Shown here one piece after another: positions 25,713 through 34,563 of a DNA stretch of 64,000 bases. Position 1 is the stretch's first letter. Each line of letters starts with the position of its first letter. The notes under the pieces were generated by a model. The model searched no databases. It saw only the letters and a program-made list of their open reading frames with translations, and had not been told where the DNA came from. Source of the DNA: Streptomyces sp. A0642 (GTDB lineage: Bacteria; Actinomycetota; Actinomycetes; Streptomycetales; Streptomycetaceae); assembly GCF_004795105.1 (NCBI RefSeq), contig NZ_SSBL01000010.1, positions 1 through 64,000 on the forward strand, read 5' to 3'. Position numbers and translations under genes: made by a program.

Positions 25713-26957
25713 CTACTTGACGGCGGACTGGGCGGCGGCGAGCGCGTCCTGCGGGGACTTCGAGCCGCTGAGGGCGGACTGCACGGCCTTCCACAACTGC
25801 TCCGAGATCTTCGGGTACTTGGTGCCCAGGTCGTCGCTGGTACGGCCCTTGGCCGCCTTGACCGCGTCCACCCACGGCTTGAGCCCGGGGGTGGCCGCCG
25901 TCTGCTTGCCCTGCACCTCGGCGGTGGGGGCCACGTACGACAGGGTGGTGTCGGTGTCGTACAGGTTCTGGTCGCTCGTCAGACAGGCCGCGAGCTTCCG
26001 CGCGGTGGCGTAGCGGCCGGTGTCGCCCTGCACCGGGAGGGTGACGAACTCGCCGCCGGTCGGGGCGGCGGCGCTGCCGCCGGTGGCGCCCGGTATGGGC
26101 AGGACGCCGTAGTCGAATCCCGCCTTCTCGGCGTTGGCCAGTTGCCAGGTGCCGTTCTCCGCGAACGCGTAGTCACCGCTCGCGAACTCCTGCCAGCTGG
26201 TGGTCTGGGTGTTGTTGAGTACGGAGTTGGGGGCGTACCCCTTGCCCAGCCAGTCCTTCCACAGGGACAGGGCGGAGACGGCCGCCGGGGAGCCGATGTC
26301 GGTCAGTTTCGCGCCCGCTCCCCAGAACCACGGCAGGAACTGGAAGGTGCCCTCCTCCGTGCCGATCGCGGAGAACGTGATGCCCTTCTTGCCCTTCTCC
26401 TTGACCTTCGCCAGCGCCGCCGTCATGGTCGGCCAGTCCTTGACCGAGGCGATGTCCACCCCGGCGTCCTTCAGGATCTGCTTGTTGTAGTACAGGGCGA
26501 GGGTGTTGGCGCCGATCGGAGTGCCGTAGGTCTTGCCTTCCGACTGGCCGGCGGCAAGCAGGTTGGCGTCCACGCCCGAGGTGTCGAGCTTGTTCTCGTC
26601 GGTGGCCGTGAGGGCTCCGGCCTCGGCCAGCGTCGAGACCACCGGGTTGTCGACGATGAGGATGTCCGGGGAGTTGTCCTGCTGGGCGGCGAGGAGCGCC
26701 TTGTTGGCCAGGTCGCTGGTGTCGAACCCGGTGCGCTTGATCTTCACGTCCGCCTTGGCTCCGCAGGCGTCGAGCAGCTTGCCCCAGGCGGCGCCCTTGG
26801 CGAACTGCGGGTAGGGGTCCCAGACGGTGTACGTGCCGTCGTCGGCGCCCTTGGCCCCGGTGCCTCCCGAGGACCCACAGGCGGTGGCGCCGAGGGCGAC
26901 GGCCAAAGCGGTCGCGGCCACGGTCGTCAGGCGGCGCTTTCTGGTGGAGCTGTTCAT
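25713..26957 (-). CDS. Sugar-binding lipoprotein of the locus C importer
   Basis: 414 aa. The signal peptide ends in a lipobox GATAC, with GSSGG after the cysteine. It is a family 1 solute-binding protein of the CUT1 type (DILIVDNPVVSTLAEAGAL, IPGATGGSAAAPTGGEF). The start at 26957 follows AAGGA; an upstream in-frame ATG at 26981 is rejected because that site is not preceded by one. It is first in the binding protein / MalF / MalG / GH63-like operon and lies downstream of the LacI gene on the same strand. A degenerate copy of the locus C operator lies upstream. Confidence 0.92.
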   Translation of the reverse strand: MNSSTRKRRLTTVAATALAVALGATACGSSGGTGAKGADDGTYTVWDPYPQFAKGAAWGKLLDACGAKADVKIKRTGFDTSDLANKALLAAQQDNSPDILIVDNPVVSTLAEAGALTATDENKLDTSGVDANLLAAGQSEGKTYGTPIGANTLALYYNKQILKDAGVDIASVKDWPTMTAALAKVKEKGKKGITFSAIGTEEGTFQFLPWFWGAGAKLTDIGSPAAVSALSLWKDWLGKGYAPNSVLNNTQTTSWQEFASGDYAFAENGTWQLANAEKAGFDYGVLPIPGATGGSAAAPTGGEFVTLPVQGDTGRYATARKLAACLTSDQNLYDTDTTLSYVAPTAEVQGKQTAATPGLKPWVDAVKAAKGRTSDDLGTKYPKISEQLWKAVQSALSGSKSPQDALAAAQSAVK

Positions 26958-27061
26958 CGCGGGTTCCTTCGTCTTGAGCACGCGGGTGCCGAGGATGGTG
27001 AGCAGGGGGAGGGTGCGAGGGCGTGGAGAGCGGCCGCGGGCATGCCGGACTGCGCGGACCG

Positions 27062-27069
27062 CCGGTTCG
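27062..27069. promoter_or_regulatory. Half copy of the locus C operator upstream of the importer
   Basis: CCGGTTCG here is exactly one end of the CGAACCGGTTCG palindrome found three times at 28.2-28.5 kb; the other end is degraded. It sits about 105 bases before the binding-protein start, in the 154-base gap after the repressor gene. Weak evidence alone, but it suggests the importer belongs to the same regulon. Confidence 0.4.
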
Positions 27070-27111
27070 GGTGCCCGGGGGGCCGGCGCGCGGGGCGCGG
27101 TCAGGGAGTGG

Positions 27112-28155
27112 TCAGGGCGTACGGGCCCCGGGGTCCGCCGGAGGGGTGGCGCCGACCGGCCCGGTGCTGGCCCGCAGGGAGACCGGTGGCACGAGGAGGT
27201 GGTGCCGCGGCGGTGCGTCGGGGTGGGCGAGCCGCTCGACCAGGAGGTCGACGGCCAGGCGGCCCAGCTCCGCCGCCGGTACGTCCGCCGCGGTGAGCTG
27301 CGGGGTCACCGTCTGGGCCCAGCGGCTGGCGACGACGCCGGTGACGGAGAAGTCGCGCGGCACATGGCGGCCGGCCTCGACCAGCCCTCGGTAGAGGCCG
27401 CCGAGCGCGGCCTCGTTCAGGGTGACCAGGGCCGTGGTGTCCGGATCGTCGTGCAGGATCCGCTCCAGACACGTCTGGCCGGAAGCGGGGTCGTCCCCGC
27501 AGCAGTACGTACGGGCCGTCAGCCCCCGCTCGGCGGCGGCCTTCGTGAAGCCGTCCAGACCGCGCTGGGCGGACTCGTACCCCGTGCGCAGCAACTGCTC
27601 GGGGCGGTTGACGAAGGCGACTCGGCGGTGCCCCAGGTCCGCCAGATGGTGCACGCACGCCTCCACCAGCGCGGTGTGGTCGATCCCCGCCCACCAGCCG
27701 CCCTCGGGACGCGCGGTACGGCCGATGGCGACGAAGGGGAAGTCCACCGCGGACAGATGGTTCACCCGGTCGTCCTCGAGGCGGATCTCCATCAGGATCG
27801 CACCGTCGACGCGCCGCTCCCCCAGCAGCCGCTGGAAGGAGCGGTCGCTGTCCACCCCGCTGGGCGACAGCAGTACGTCGTAGTCGCAGGCCGCGGCGGC
27901 TTCCACCACGCTGCCGATGAAGTCCAGTTGCATGCCGGTGTAGTGGTTCCCGGCCGGCGGGAAGACCAGCCCGAGCGTGCTGGTCCGCCCGTTGGCCAGG
28001 GCGCGGGCGCTGGCGCTGGGCTGGTAGCCCAGCTCGTCCACGACCTGCTGGATCTTCCTGCGGGTGTCGTCCGAGACCGGACGCTTGCCGCTCAGCGCGT
28101 AGGACACGGTGCTCCGCGAGACACCGGCCCGGCGCGCGATCTCCCCGATGTTCAC
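27112..28155 (-). CDS. LacI-family repressor of glycan locus C
   Basis: 347 aa. The HTH is MNIGEIARRAGVSRSTVSYAL, with the hinge helix SASARALANGRT. The effector domain resembles sugar-binding proteins (TLGLVFPPAGNHYTGMQL; PRDFSVTGVVASRWAQTVTPQLT near the end). The ribosome site GGAGGA precedes the ATG. It is divergent from the 1220-aa secreted enzyme and is followed by the importer operon. CGAACCGGTTCG sits 15 bases upstream of its start and twice more before the enzyme gene, so it most likely represses itself, the enzyme and the importer. Confidence 0.93.
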   Translation of the reverse strand: MNIGEIARRAGVSRSTVSYALSGKRPVSDDTRRKIQQVVDELGYQPSASARALANGRTSTLGLVFPPAGNHYTGMQLDFIGSVVEAAAACDYDVLLSPSGVDSDRSFQRLLGERRVDGAILMEIRLEDDRVNHLSAVDFPFVAIGRTARPEGGWWAGIDHTALVEACVHHLADLGHRRVAFVNRPEQLLRTGYESAQRGLDGFTKAAAERGLTARTYCCGDDPASGQTCLERILHDDPDTTALVTLNEAALGGLYRGLVEAGRHVPRDFSVTGVVASRWAQTVTPQLTAADVPAAELGRLAVDLLVERLAHPDAPPRHHLLVPPVSLRASTGPVGATPPADPGARTP

Positions 28156-28169
28156 GGTGACTCCTCCAT

Positions 28170-28453
28170 CGAACCGGTTCGCATGGAGTGAAGGTAGGAA
28201 CGGCCGGAGCGACTGTCAATACCCGGGTCACACTTCACCAAATCCCACCGAACAAAGGGAAGTTCCTTGTGTCGGAGGGATTGCTGGCCGCATGGCCCGG
28301 TGCTAGCTTCGCCGAACCGGTTCGACGAAGCGATCCTTCCGGCGAACCGACGAGACACCTGGCCTGTGCGGCCCGGTCCGCCGGTGCAGCCGGCCCATCC
28401 GCTCCCCGGAACGTCCAGGCCTCCCGTTCGGGTCATCCGGCCGAACGGGTTCG
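28170..28453. promoter_or_regulatory. Three CGAACCGGTTCG operators between lacI and the secreted enzyme
   Basis: Perfect 12-base palindromes lie at 28170-28181 and 28313-28324, and a copy with one mismatch (CGAACGGGTTCG) at 28442-28453. The middle one is embedded in a longer dyad, GCTTCG ... CGAAGC, spanning 28306-28331. Centre-to-centre spacings are 143 and 129 bases, which would permit looping. The CCGG/TTCG form fits a LacI-family operator. The remainder of this 406-base divergent region holds no gene. Confidence 0.8.
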
Positions 28454-28561
28454 ACGTACTCCTCCCCCGGCCCTCCCTCCGCACGGAGCGGCACCTGGAC
28501 GTCCGCCGGCCCAGGAGGGCCGCGGACCGGCCCCCCGACTGAAGGATTGAGGACGCTCTCC

Positions 28562-31500
28562 ATGCCATCCGCTGACAGATCCACCCGGCGCCGGAGCTCG
28601 GCCGCCGTGGCCCTGACTCTCGGCGCGGGCCTGCTGGCCGCACCGGCCGCGCCGGCGCAGGCGGCCGACGTGCCCCGGCCCGCCGCCCACTACACCTTCG
28701 ACCAGGACGATCTCGCCTCCGGAAGGATCGGCGACAGCTCCGGCAACGGTCTGACCGCGAGCCTGGTCAACGGATCCACCGCGCGGTCCGTCACCGGCGC
28801 CGACGGAGGCAAGGCGCTGGCCCTGCCGGGCGGGGCGCCCGCCTCGGACGGCGCCTACGTCCGCCTGCCCGGCGAAGTGATCCGCGGGACTGGCGACCTG
28901 ACTGTGTCCGCCCGCGTGAAGTGGGGCGGCGACACGTCGGCCTGGCAGCGGATCTTCGACCTGGGCACCAACAGCACGCGGTACCTCTTCGCCACCCCGT
29001 CCAACAACGACGGCGTACTCCAGACCGCCGTGACCACCGGCGGAGGAGGCGCGGAGGCGCGGACCGCCGGGTACGCGATGCTGCCCGCCGACGCGTGGCG
29101 GACGGTCACCGTCACCCTCGACTCCGCCGCCGGCCGGGTCACCACCTACCTCGACGGTGCGGCGGTCTCCTCCGCCGCGACCGGCGTCAAGGCCGGGGAT
29201 CTGCTCGACCCTTCGGCCACGACAGCCGGATACCTCGGCAAGTCCTTCTATCCGGACCCCCTTTTCAAGGGCGCCATCGACGACTTCACCGTGTGGCACG
29301 CGGCGCTCAGCGCCGAGCAGGTGGCCGGCACGGCCGGGACCCCGCCCACCCTGACGGAGCTCTCGAAGACGTCCTTCGCGGTCCGCACCACATCCGGGAC
29401 CGCTCCGTCCCTCCCCGCTGCCGTCCGCTCCTCCTTCTCCGACGGCTACGACCGCGACACACCGGTCACCTGGGACGCCGTTCCGGCCGACGCGTACGCC
29501 CGGCCGGGCACGTTCACCGTCGCGGGATCGGCGGCCGGGCGTACGGTGCACGCGACCGTCACCGTGGTCCGCGAGGGGCAGCTCGCCGTCGACCTCGGCT
29601 CGGACACCGGCGCGTTCCACGGCGGCGCGTCCGGCACCCTCTACGGCGTGTACGGACCGGACGTCCCCACCAACAACCTCATCGAGGGCATGGGGCTGCG
29701 CACGGTCTCCACCAAGGCGCAGGACGGCCCGCAGCACCCCGGCGCGGACGCCCTGGAGGTGGTCAAGCCGCTGGCCGACTCCACCAACGGTGACGTGTAC
29801 ATCTACATGACCGACATCCACCGGGGCTTCCCGTACCAGTGGCCGGGAGACACCCCCGAACAGAAGATCAAGCTGTACGGGGAGAAGGTCGTCAAGCAGG
29901 TCGACCAGGTTCTGAAGCTGCCGAAGGAGTATCAGGACAACGTCGTCTTCGTGCCGTTCAACGAGCCCGAGGGCAACATGTTCGGCACCGGCGAGTGGAG
30001 CTACGACAAGGTCAGCTGGCTGAACGACCCGGACGCCTACTTCGCCGCCTGGGACGACTTCTACCGGCTCATCAAGGCCCGGATGCCTGCGGCCCGCATC
30101 GCCGGCCCCAACACCAGCGTCCTCTTCGACCAGGTGAAGGGGTTCCTCGCACACGCCCAGGCCGCCGGCACCCTCCCCGACGTCATCACCTGGCACGAAC
30201 TGAGCCACCCCGAGGCGGTGCGCGAGAGCGTCGCCAAGTACCGCACGTGGGAGAAGGAACTCTTCGAGGGCACCACCAGGGAGGGCACGCGGCTCCCCGT
30301 CAACATCAACGAGTACGCGTTCAACTACCACACCTCGGTGCCGGGGCAGATGGTCCAGTGGGTGTCCGCGATCGAGGAGTCCAAGGTCGACGCCGACATC
30401 GCGTACTGGAACATCGACGGCAATCTCTCCGACTCCGCGGTGCAGTCCAACCGAGGCAACGGCCAGTGGTGGCTGCTCCATTCGTACGCCTCGATGAGCG
30501 GGCACACGGTGAAGGTGACCCCGCCGTTCGTCGGCGAGAACTACACCATGCAGGGCGTCGCCACGCTCGACGCGAAGAGGAAGCAGTCCCGGCTGCTCTT
30601 CGGCGGGTCCACCGGCAACGGCCACGTCTCCTTCGGCCACGTGCCGAAGGAGGTCTTCGGCGACCGGGTGCACGCCTGGGTGCGGGAGATCGAGTGGAGC
30701 GGCCAGCTCGGGGACTCCCCCGGGCCGCGGCTGCTCGCGGAGCAGGACGTGCGGGTCGGTGACGACGGCACGGTGGGCTTCGGCTTCGGTGACGGCGGAC
30801 TGCCGAAGCTGAAGGAGTCCTCGGCGTACGAGATCGTCCTCACCCCGGCCGGGAAGGCCACGGGCGTCCAGGCGCCGTCCACACGCTGGAAGTCGTCGTA
30901 CGAGGCGGAGGACGCCGCCCACACCGGCTCCGGCTACTCGAAGAACGGCCCGGAGGGCTCGCCCCGGGACGTGTCGAAGTTCTACACCTCCGGCGGCTAC
31001 GACGTGGGGGGCCTGCGCACCGGCTCGGACGTCGCGCTCGACTTCAGCGTGGACGTGCCCGAGGACGGCACGTACGACCTGAGTGTCTTCGCCAACTCCC
31101 TCAACACCTTCGACAAGGTGAAGGAACAGGGGCCCGCCAACGTCTTCCTGCGCGTCGACGGCAGGGCGGACAGCGAACAGGAGGTGTATCTGCCGCTCGG
31201 CTACAAGTGGGTGGTGTGGGACCACGCCGACACCCAGGTCAGGCTCACCAAGGGCAAGCACACCCTGACGCTCGCCGCGAAGAGCGCCGACGGCACGCGC
31301 GCCACCCGGGGCGACGCCATCGTCGACCGCCTGCTCCTCTCCCTTCCCGGCACCTCGGCCGCCACCCAGGTGTACGAGGGCGAGCTGGCCTGGCCGGCCG
31401 GCGGGGCGCAGCCCACGTACACGGTGCCGACGCAGGCCCAGGCACCTGCCACCGGCTCGGGCGCGGTCAGGCTCGGCCGGGGCCAGACCGCTACGTTCTG

Positions 31501-32224
31501 GGTCCATTCATCCGCCGACCGCGAGGCCACCCTCAAGGTGGACACGCTCGGCAGCGCCGACGCCCGGCTCGCCGTCAACGGGCACGAGGTCCTGCGCCTG
31601 TCCCCGGGCCGGACCAGCGTGGCGGTCTCGCTCTCGGGCGGCGTCAACAAGGTGACGCTGACCGGGGGCTCGTCGGGCGCGCTCGTGGACCGGCTCACGG
31701 TCACACCCACCGAGGGTGCGCTCACGACGCGTACGTACGAGGCGGGCGACGCCCGGCTCGCGGGTACGGCCTCGCTCGTCCCGCTCTCCCTGGCCACCGG
31801 CGGCACGGCGATCACCGGAATCGGCGGCGCACCCGGCAACGGCAACACCGCGACGTTCACCGTCGCCGCCGACCGGGCCGGCCTGTACGCGCTGCGCGTC
31901 CGCTACTCCAACCCCGAACAGTCCGAAGCCACCCACTACAACCCGGACCCGCTCGCCCGGCACGCCGACATCACCGTCAACGGCGGCGGGATACAGCGGG
32001 TCGGCTTCCCGCACACCTTCCACCGCAACAACTTCTGGGAGCTGACCATCCCGGTCCGCCTCAAGGAGGGACAGAACACGGTGTCCTTCGGCTCGGAGGA
32101 ACTGCCGGACTTCGACGGTGCGACCTACGCCTCGGACACGTTCCCCGGTGTGCTGCTCCGCTCCCGGTACGCGCCCCTCGTCGACCGGATCACCGTCGCG
32201 CCGTATGCGCGGGAGGTGCGGTGA
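28562..32224 (+). CDS. Secreted multimodular clan GH-A-like glycoside hydrolase (locus C)
   Basis: 1220 aa. Visible order: signal peptide (about 1-34, APAQA), LamG/concanavalin-like module (about 40-260, AHYTFDQDD ... AIDDFTVWHAAL), Ig-like module (about 265-340), TIM-barrel catalytic region (about 345-650), then beta-rich modules of CBM6/35 type (about 780-930 starting SSYEAEDA, and about 1055-1215 starting RTYEAGDA). Candidate catalytic residues are Glu468 in PFNEPEGN (acid/base, Asn before it as in clan GH-A) and Glu584 in NINEYAFNY (nucleophile). I cannot place it in a named GH family; GH39-like enzymes are the nearest impression. ATG 28562 is preferred over TTG 28547, which sits on its own ribosome site. 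It would act on a polymer outside the cell, feeding the locus C importer. Confidence 0.8.
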   Translation: MPSADRSTRRRSSAAVALTLGAGLLAAPAAPAQAADVPRPAAHYTFDQDDLASGRIGDSSGNGLTASLVNGSTARSVTGADGGKALALPGGAPASDGAYVRLPGEVIRGTGDLTVSARVKWGGDTSAWQRIFDLGTNSTRYLFATPSNNDGVLQTAVTTGGGGAEARTAGYAMLPADAWRTVTVTLDSAAGRVTTYLDGAAVSSAATGVKAGDLLDPSATTAGYLGKSFYPDPLFKGAIDDFTVWHAALSAEQVAGTAGTPPTLTELSKTSFAVRTTSGTAPSLPAAVRSSFSDGYDRDTPVTWDAVPADAYARPGTFTVAGSAAGRTVHATVTVVREGQLAVDLGSDTGAFHGGASGTLYGVYGPDVPTNNLIEGMGLRTVSTKAQDGPQHPGADALEVVKPLADSTNGDVYIYMTDIHRGFPYQWPGDTPEQKIKLYGEKVVKQVDQVLKLPKEYQDNVVFVPFNEPEGNMFGTGEWSYDKVSWLNDPDAYFAAWDDFYRLIKARMPAARIAGPNTSVLFDQVKGFLAHAQAAGTLPDVITWHELSHPEAVRESVAKYRTWEKELFEGTTREGTRLPVNINEYAFNYHTSVPGQMVQWVSAIEESKVDADIAYWNIDGNLSDSAVQSNRGNGQWWLLHSYASMSGHTVKVTPPFVGENYTMQGVATLDAKRKQSRLLFGGSTGNGHVSFGHVPKEVFGDRVHAWVREIEWSGQLGDSPGPRLLAEQDVRVGDDGTVGFGFGDGGLPKLKESSAYEIVLTPAGKATGVQAPSTRWKSSYEAEDAAHTGSGYSKNGPEGSPRDVSKFYTSGGYDVGGLRTGSDVALDFSVDVPEDGTYDLSVFANSLNTFDKVKEQGPANVFLRVDGRADSEQEVYLPLGYKWVVWDHADTQVRLTKGKHTLTLAAKSADGTRATRGDAIVDRLLLSLPGTSAATQVYEGELAWPAGGAQPTYTVPTQAQAPATGSGAVRLGRGQTATFWVHSSADREATLKVDTLGSADARLAVNGHEVLRLSPGRTSVAVSLSGGVNKVTLTGGSSGALVDRLTVTPTEGALTTRTYEAGDARLAGTASLVPLSLATGGTAITGIGGAPGNGNTATFTVAADRAGLYALRVRYSNPEQSEATHYNPDPLARHADITVNGGGIQRVGFPHTFHRNNFWELTIPVRLKEGQNTVSFGSEELPDFDGATYASDTFPGVLLRSRYAPLVDRITVAPYAREVR

Positions 32225-32282
32225 GGCCGTCCTCCTAGGAATGTGACGCGCGCGGGGCCTGCCGGCAGCGGGGCCCCGCGTC

Positions 32283-32525
32283 GTGCGGTACGGCCGGGAT
32301 CGGCTGATCGCCGCGGTCCGGCCCGGCCACCCGCTCGGCGGGAGCCGGCCGGCCCCCGAGCGCTACGCGGCCGCCGAACACCTCACCGTGTCGCGGCGCG
32401 GAAGCCTGCGCGACCCGGTCGACGACGCGCTGGCCGCCCACGGACCCCGGCGGCGCGTCGTCGCCGCGGGACCCACTGCCGCCTTCGCGCTGCAACTGGC
32501 CCTCACCACCGACCTGGTGGTCGGC
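32283..32525 (+). pseudogene. Fragment of a LysR-type regulator, effector domain
   Basis: The frame reads DRLIAAVRPGHPL, then RYAAAEHLTVSRRG, LRDPVDDALAAHG, RRRVVAAGP and LALTTDLVV. This is the central part of the LysR substrate-binding domain as found in many Streptomyces regulators. The HTH half is absent (the 1220-aa gene ends 58 bases upstream), and homology stops abruptly at about 32525, where the M20 gene's 3' end begins. It is thus truncated at both ends. Confidence 0.7.
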
Positions 32526-32533
32526 CGGGCCGC

Positions 32534-33775
32534 TCACCCCAGTCGGCTCAGCGCCGCCGACACCAGTGTCCGGACACCGGGAAGGAGCACCGGAAGGTCG
32601 GGGGCGAACAGGGGGCTGTGGTTTCCTGGTACGTTGCCGATCTTCTCGGCCAGGTCCGCTCCGGGGGCCGCCTCCCACACCGGGGGCGGGGTCGACGTCA
32701 CGTACCAGAAGTCGTAGGGCACGCCCGCCGGCGCGAGGAGTGAGAAGTCCTCGCTGCCCATCGCGGGGCCGAAGTCGAGCACCGTGAGCGGTCCGAACAG
32801 TTCGCGGTGCACGGCGGCGATCTCGCCGTCGAGGACGGTGTCGTTGACGGTGTTCGGGTAGCCGGGCCGGACCGTGACCTCCGGCGGGGTCGGGCAGCCG
32901 GCGGTCCGGCACTCGCCCTCCACGATGCGGCGGACGGCCCCGAGGACGCGCTCCCGCACGCTCGCGTCCTGGGTGCGCAGGTTCAGGGAGAGGCGGGCCT
33001 CGGCAGGGATGATGTTGTGCTTCGTACCGGCGTGGAACTGGCCCACCGTCAGCACCACCGAGTGGGCCGCCGCGACCTCGCGGGACACGACGGTCTGCAG
33101 GCGCGTGACGATATACGCGGCGGTTACCACCGGGTCGGTCGTCGACTCGGGGCGGGAGCCGTGACCGCCGACGCCGTGGACGACGACGTCGAGGTCGTCG
33201 GAGGCCGACATGGTGAGCCCCGGGGTGTGCGGGTAGAACCCGGCGAGACCGGGCGTGACGTGCTGGCCGAGCACCACGTCGGGGCGGGGGAAGCGGGTGT
33301 GCACCCCGTCGGCGACCATGGCCGCCGCCCCGCCGCCGGACTCCTCTGCCGGCTGGCCGACGACGACGAGCGTGCCCGACCAGGTGCCGCGGGCCGCGGC
33401 CAGCGCGTCGGCGGCTCCGGCGAGCCATGTGACGTGCAGATCGTGACCGCAGGCATGCATCACGCCGTCGACGGTGGAGGCGTACTCCAGACCGGTGGCC
33501 TCCTGCACCGGCAGTGCGTCCATGTCGCCGCGCAGCCACACGGTCGGACCGTCGCCGTTGGCGAGAACACCGACCACCCCGGTGCGGCCGACGCCCTCCG
33601 TCACGTCGTAGCCCGCCGCCCGCAGCCGCGCGGCGAGCTTCGCGGCGGTGCGGTGCTCCTGGAAGGCGAGCTCCGGGTGGCGGTGCAGATCCTGGTAGAA
33701 GTCCTCCAGGGCTGCTGGCTTCAAGCCGGCGGTGATCTCCTGCGTGAGGCGGGCGACGGCGGTCGGTTCGCTCAT
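32534..33775 (-). CDS. M20D-family amidohydrolase / aminoacylase
   Basis: 413 aa. It is a di-metal peptidase-M20 fold protein of the amidohydrolase group that includes hippurate hydrolase and IAA-amino-acid hydrolases. Metal-site motifs are GDMDALPV and HACGHDLH; other family segments are QPAEESGGGA, the dimerisation region HGVGGHGSRPES and FGPAMGSEDFS near the C-terminus. It would cleave an N-acyl amino acid or similar amide in the cytoplasm. The ATG at 33775 overlaps the stop of the ATPase gene upstream by 4 bases, so it is the last gene of the peptide importer operon and probably acts on the imported compound. Confidence 0.9.
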   Translation of the reverse strand: MSEPTAVARLTQEITAGLKPAALEDFYQDLHRHPELAFQEHRTAAKLAARLRAAGYDVTEGVGRTGVVGVLANGDGPTVWLRGDMDALPVQEATGLEYASTVDGVMHACGHDLHVTWLAGAADALAAARGTWSGTLVVVGQPAEESGGGAAAMVADGVHTRFPRPDVVLGQHVTPGLAGFYPHTPGLTMSASDDLDVVVHGVGGHGSRPESTTDPVVTAAYIVTRLQTVVSREVAAAHSVVLTVGQFHAGTKHNIIPAEARLSLNLRTQDASVRERVLGAVRRIVEGECRTAGCPTPPEVTVRPGYPNTVNDTVLDGEIAAVHRELFGPLTVLDFGPAMGSEDFSLLAPAGVPYDFWYVTSTPPPVWEAAPGADLAEKIGNVPGNHSPLFAPDLPVLLPGVRTLVSAALSRLG

Positions 33776-34563
33776 ACCGCTTCCTCCTTCTCGTCGAATG
33801 TCGGCACGCTCGCCAGGAGGCGGCGCGTATACGGGTGTTGTGGGGCGTGGTAGACGTCCCGCACCGGGCCCTGCTCCACCAGTTCGCCCTGACACAGGAC
33901 GGCGACCTCGTCGCTCACATGGCGGACGACGGCCAGGTCGTGGGAAATGAAGATCATCGTGAGGGACAGGGACCGTCGTAGCTCCTCGAGGAGGTTGAGC
34001 ACCTCGGCCTGCACGGAGGCGTCCAGCGCCGAGGTGATCTCGTCGGCGATCAGCACTTCGGGTTCCACGGCGAGCGCCCGGGCCACTGCGATGCGCTGGC
34101 GCTGGCCGCCGGAGAACTCGTGCGGGTACCTGTCGGCCGCGGAGCCGTCCAGCGCCACGGTTCCCAGCCACCGTTCGACGGTCGCCGCATGCTTCCTGGC
34201 GTCGGCCCGCACGGGGTCGACGGCCTCGGCAATCGCCTCACCGACCGTCATGCGCGGGTTGAGCGAGGCGTACGGGTCCTGGGAGACGAGCTGCACCCGA
34301 CGGCGCACCGCGGCCAGCTCCTTGCGCCCGAGGCCGGTGACGTCCCTTCCGTCGAGGAGGATGCGGCCGGTCCTGGCGGGGTGGGTGCCGACGATCGCCT
34401 TGGCGATGGTCGACTTGCCGGAGCCGGACTCGCCGACCAGGCCGAGGGTCTGCCCGGTCCGGACCCCGGTGGACACGCCGCGCAGCACGGTTCGCATGCG
34501 CCGTCCGTGACCGAAGGCGACGGTCAGTTCCTCGACTTCCAGCTTGTGCGGGGATGAGGTCAT
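33772..34563 (-). CDS. Peptide/nickel-type ABC importer ATPase, DppF/OppF type
   Basis: 263 aa. Walker A GESGSGKST, Q-loop LVSQDPYASLNP, signature FSGGQRQRIAVARAL, Walker B VLIADEITSALD and switch His in IFISHDLAVV are all present. The C-terminus shows the oligopeptide ABC tail (HPYTRRLLASVP). It starts with an ATGA overlap after the permease-ATPase fusion gene. It would hydrolyse ATP for uptake together with the ATPase half of that fusion. The longer reading frame covering this gene is not real in its N-terminal part. Confidence 0.93.
   Translation of the reverse strand: MTSSPHKLEVEELTVAFGHGRRMRTVLRGVSTGVRTGQTLGLVGESGSGKSTIAKAIVGTHPARTGRILLDGRDVTGLGRKELAAVRRRVQLVSQDPYASLNPRMTVGEAIAEAVDPVRADARKHAATVERWLGTVALDGSAADRYPHEFSGGQRQRIAVARALAVEPEVLIADEITSALDASVQAEVLNLLEELRRSLSLTMIFISHDLAVVRHVSDEVAVLCQGELVEQGPVRDVYHAPQHPYTRRLLASVPTFDEKEEAV

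Noticed and set aside
28433..31507. 1024-codon minus-strand frame opposite the secreted enzyme
   Set aside because: Antisense shadow; the plus strand shows a signal peptide, catalytic motifs and modules.
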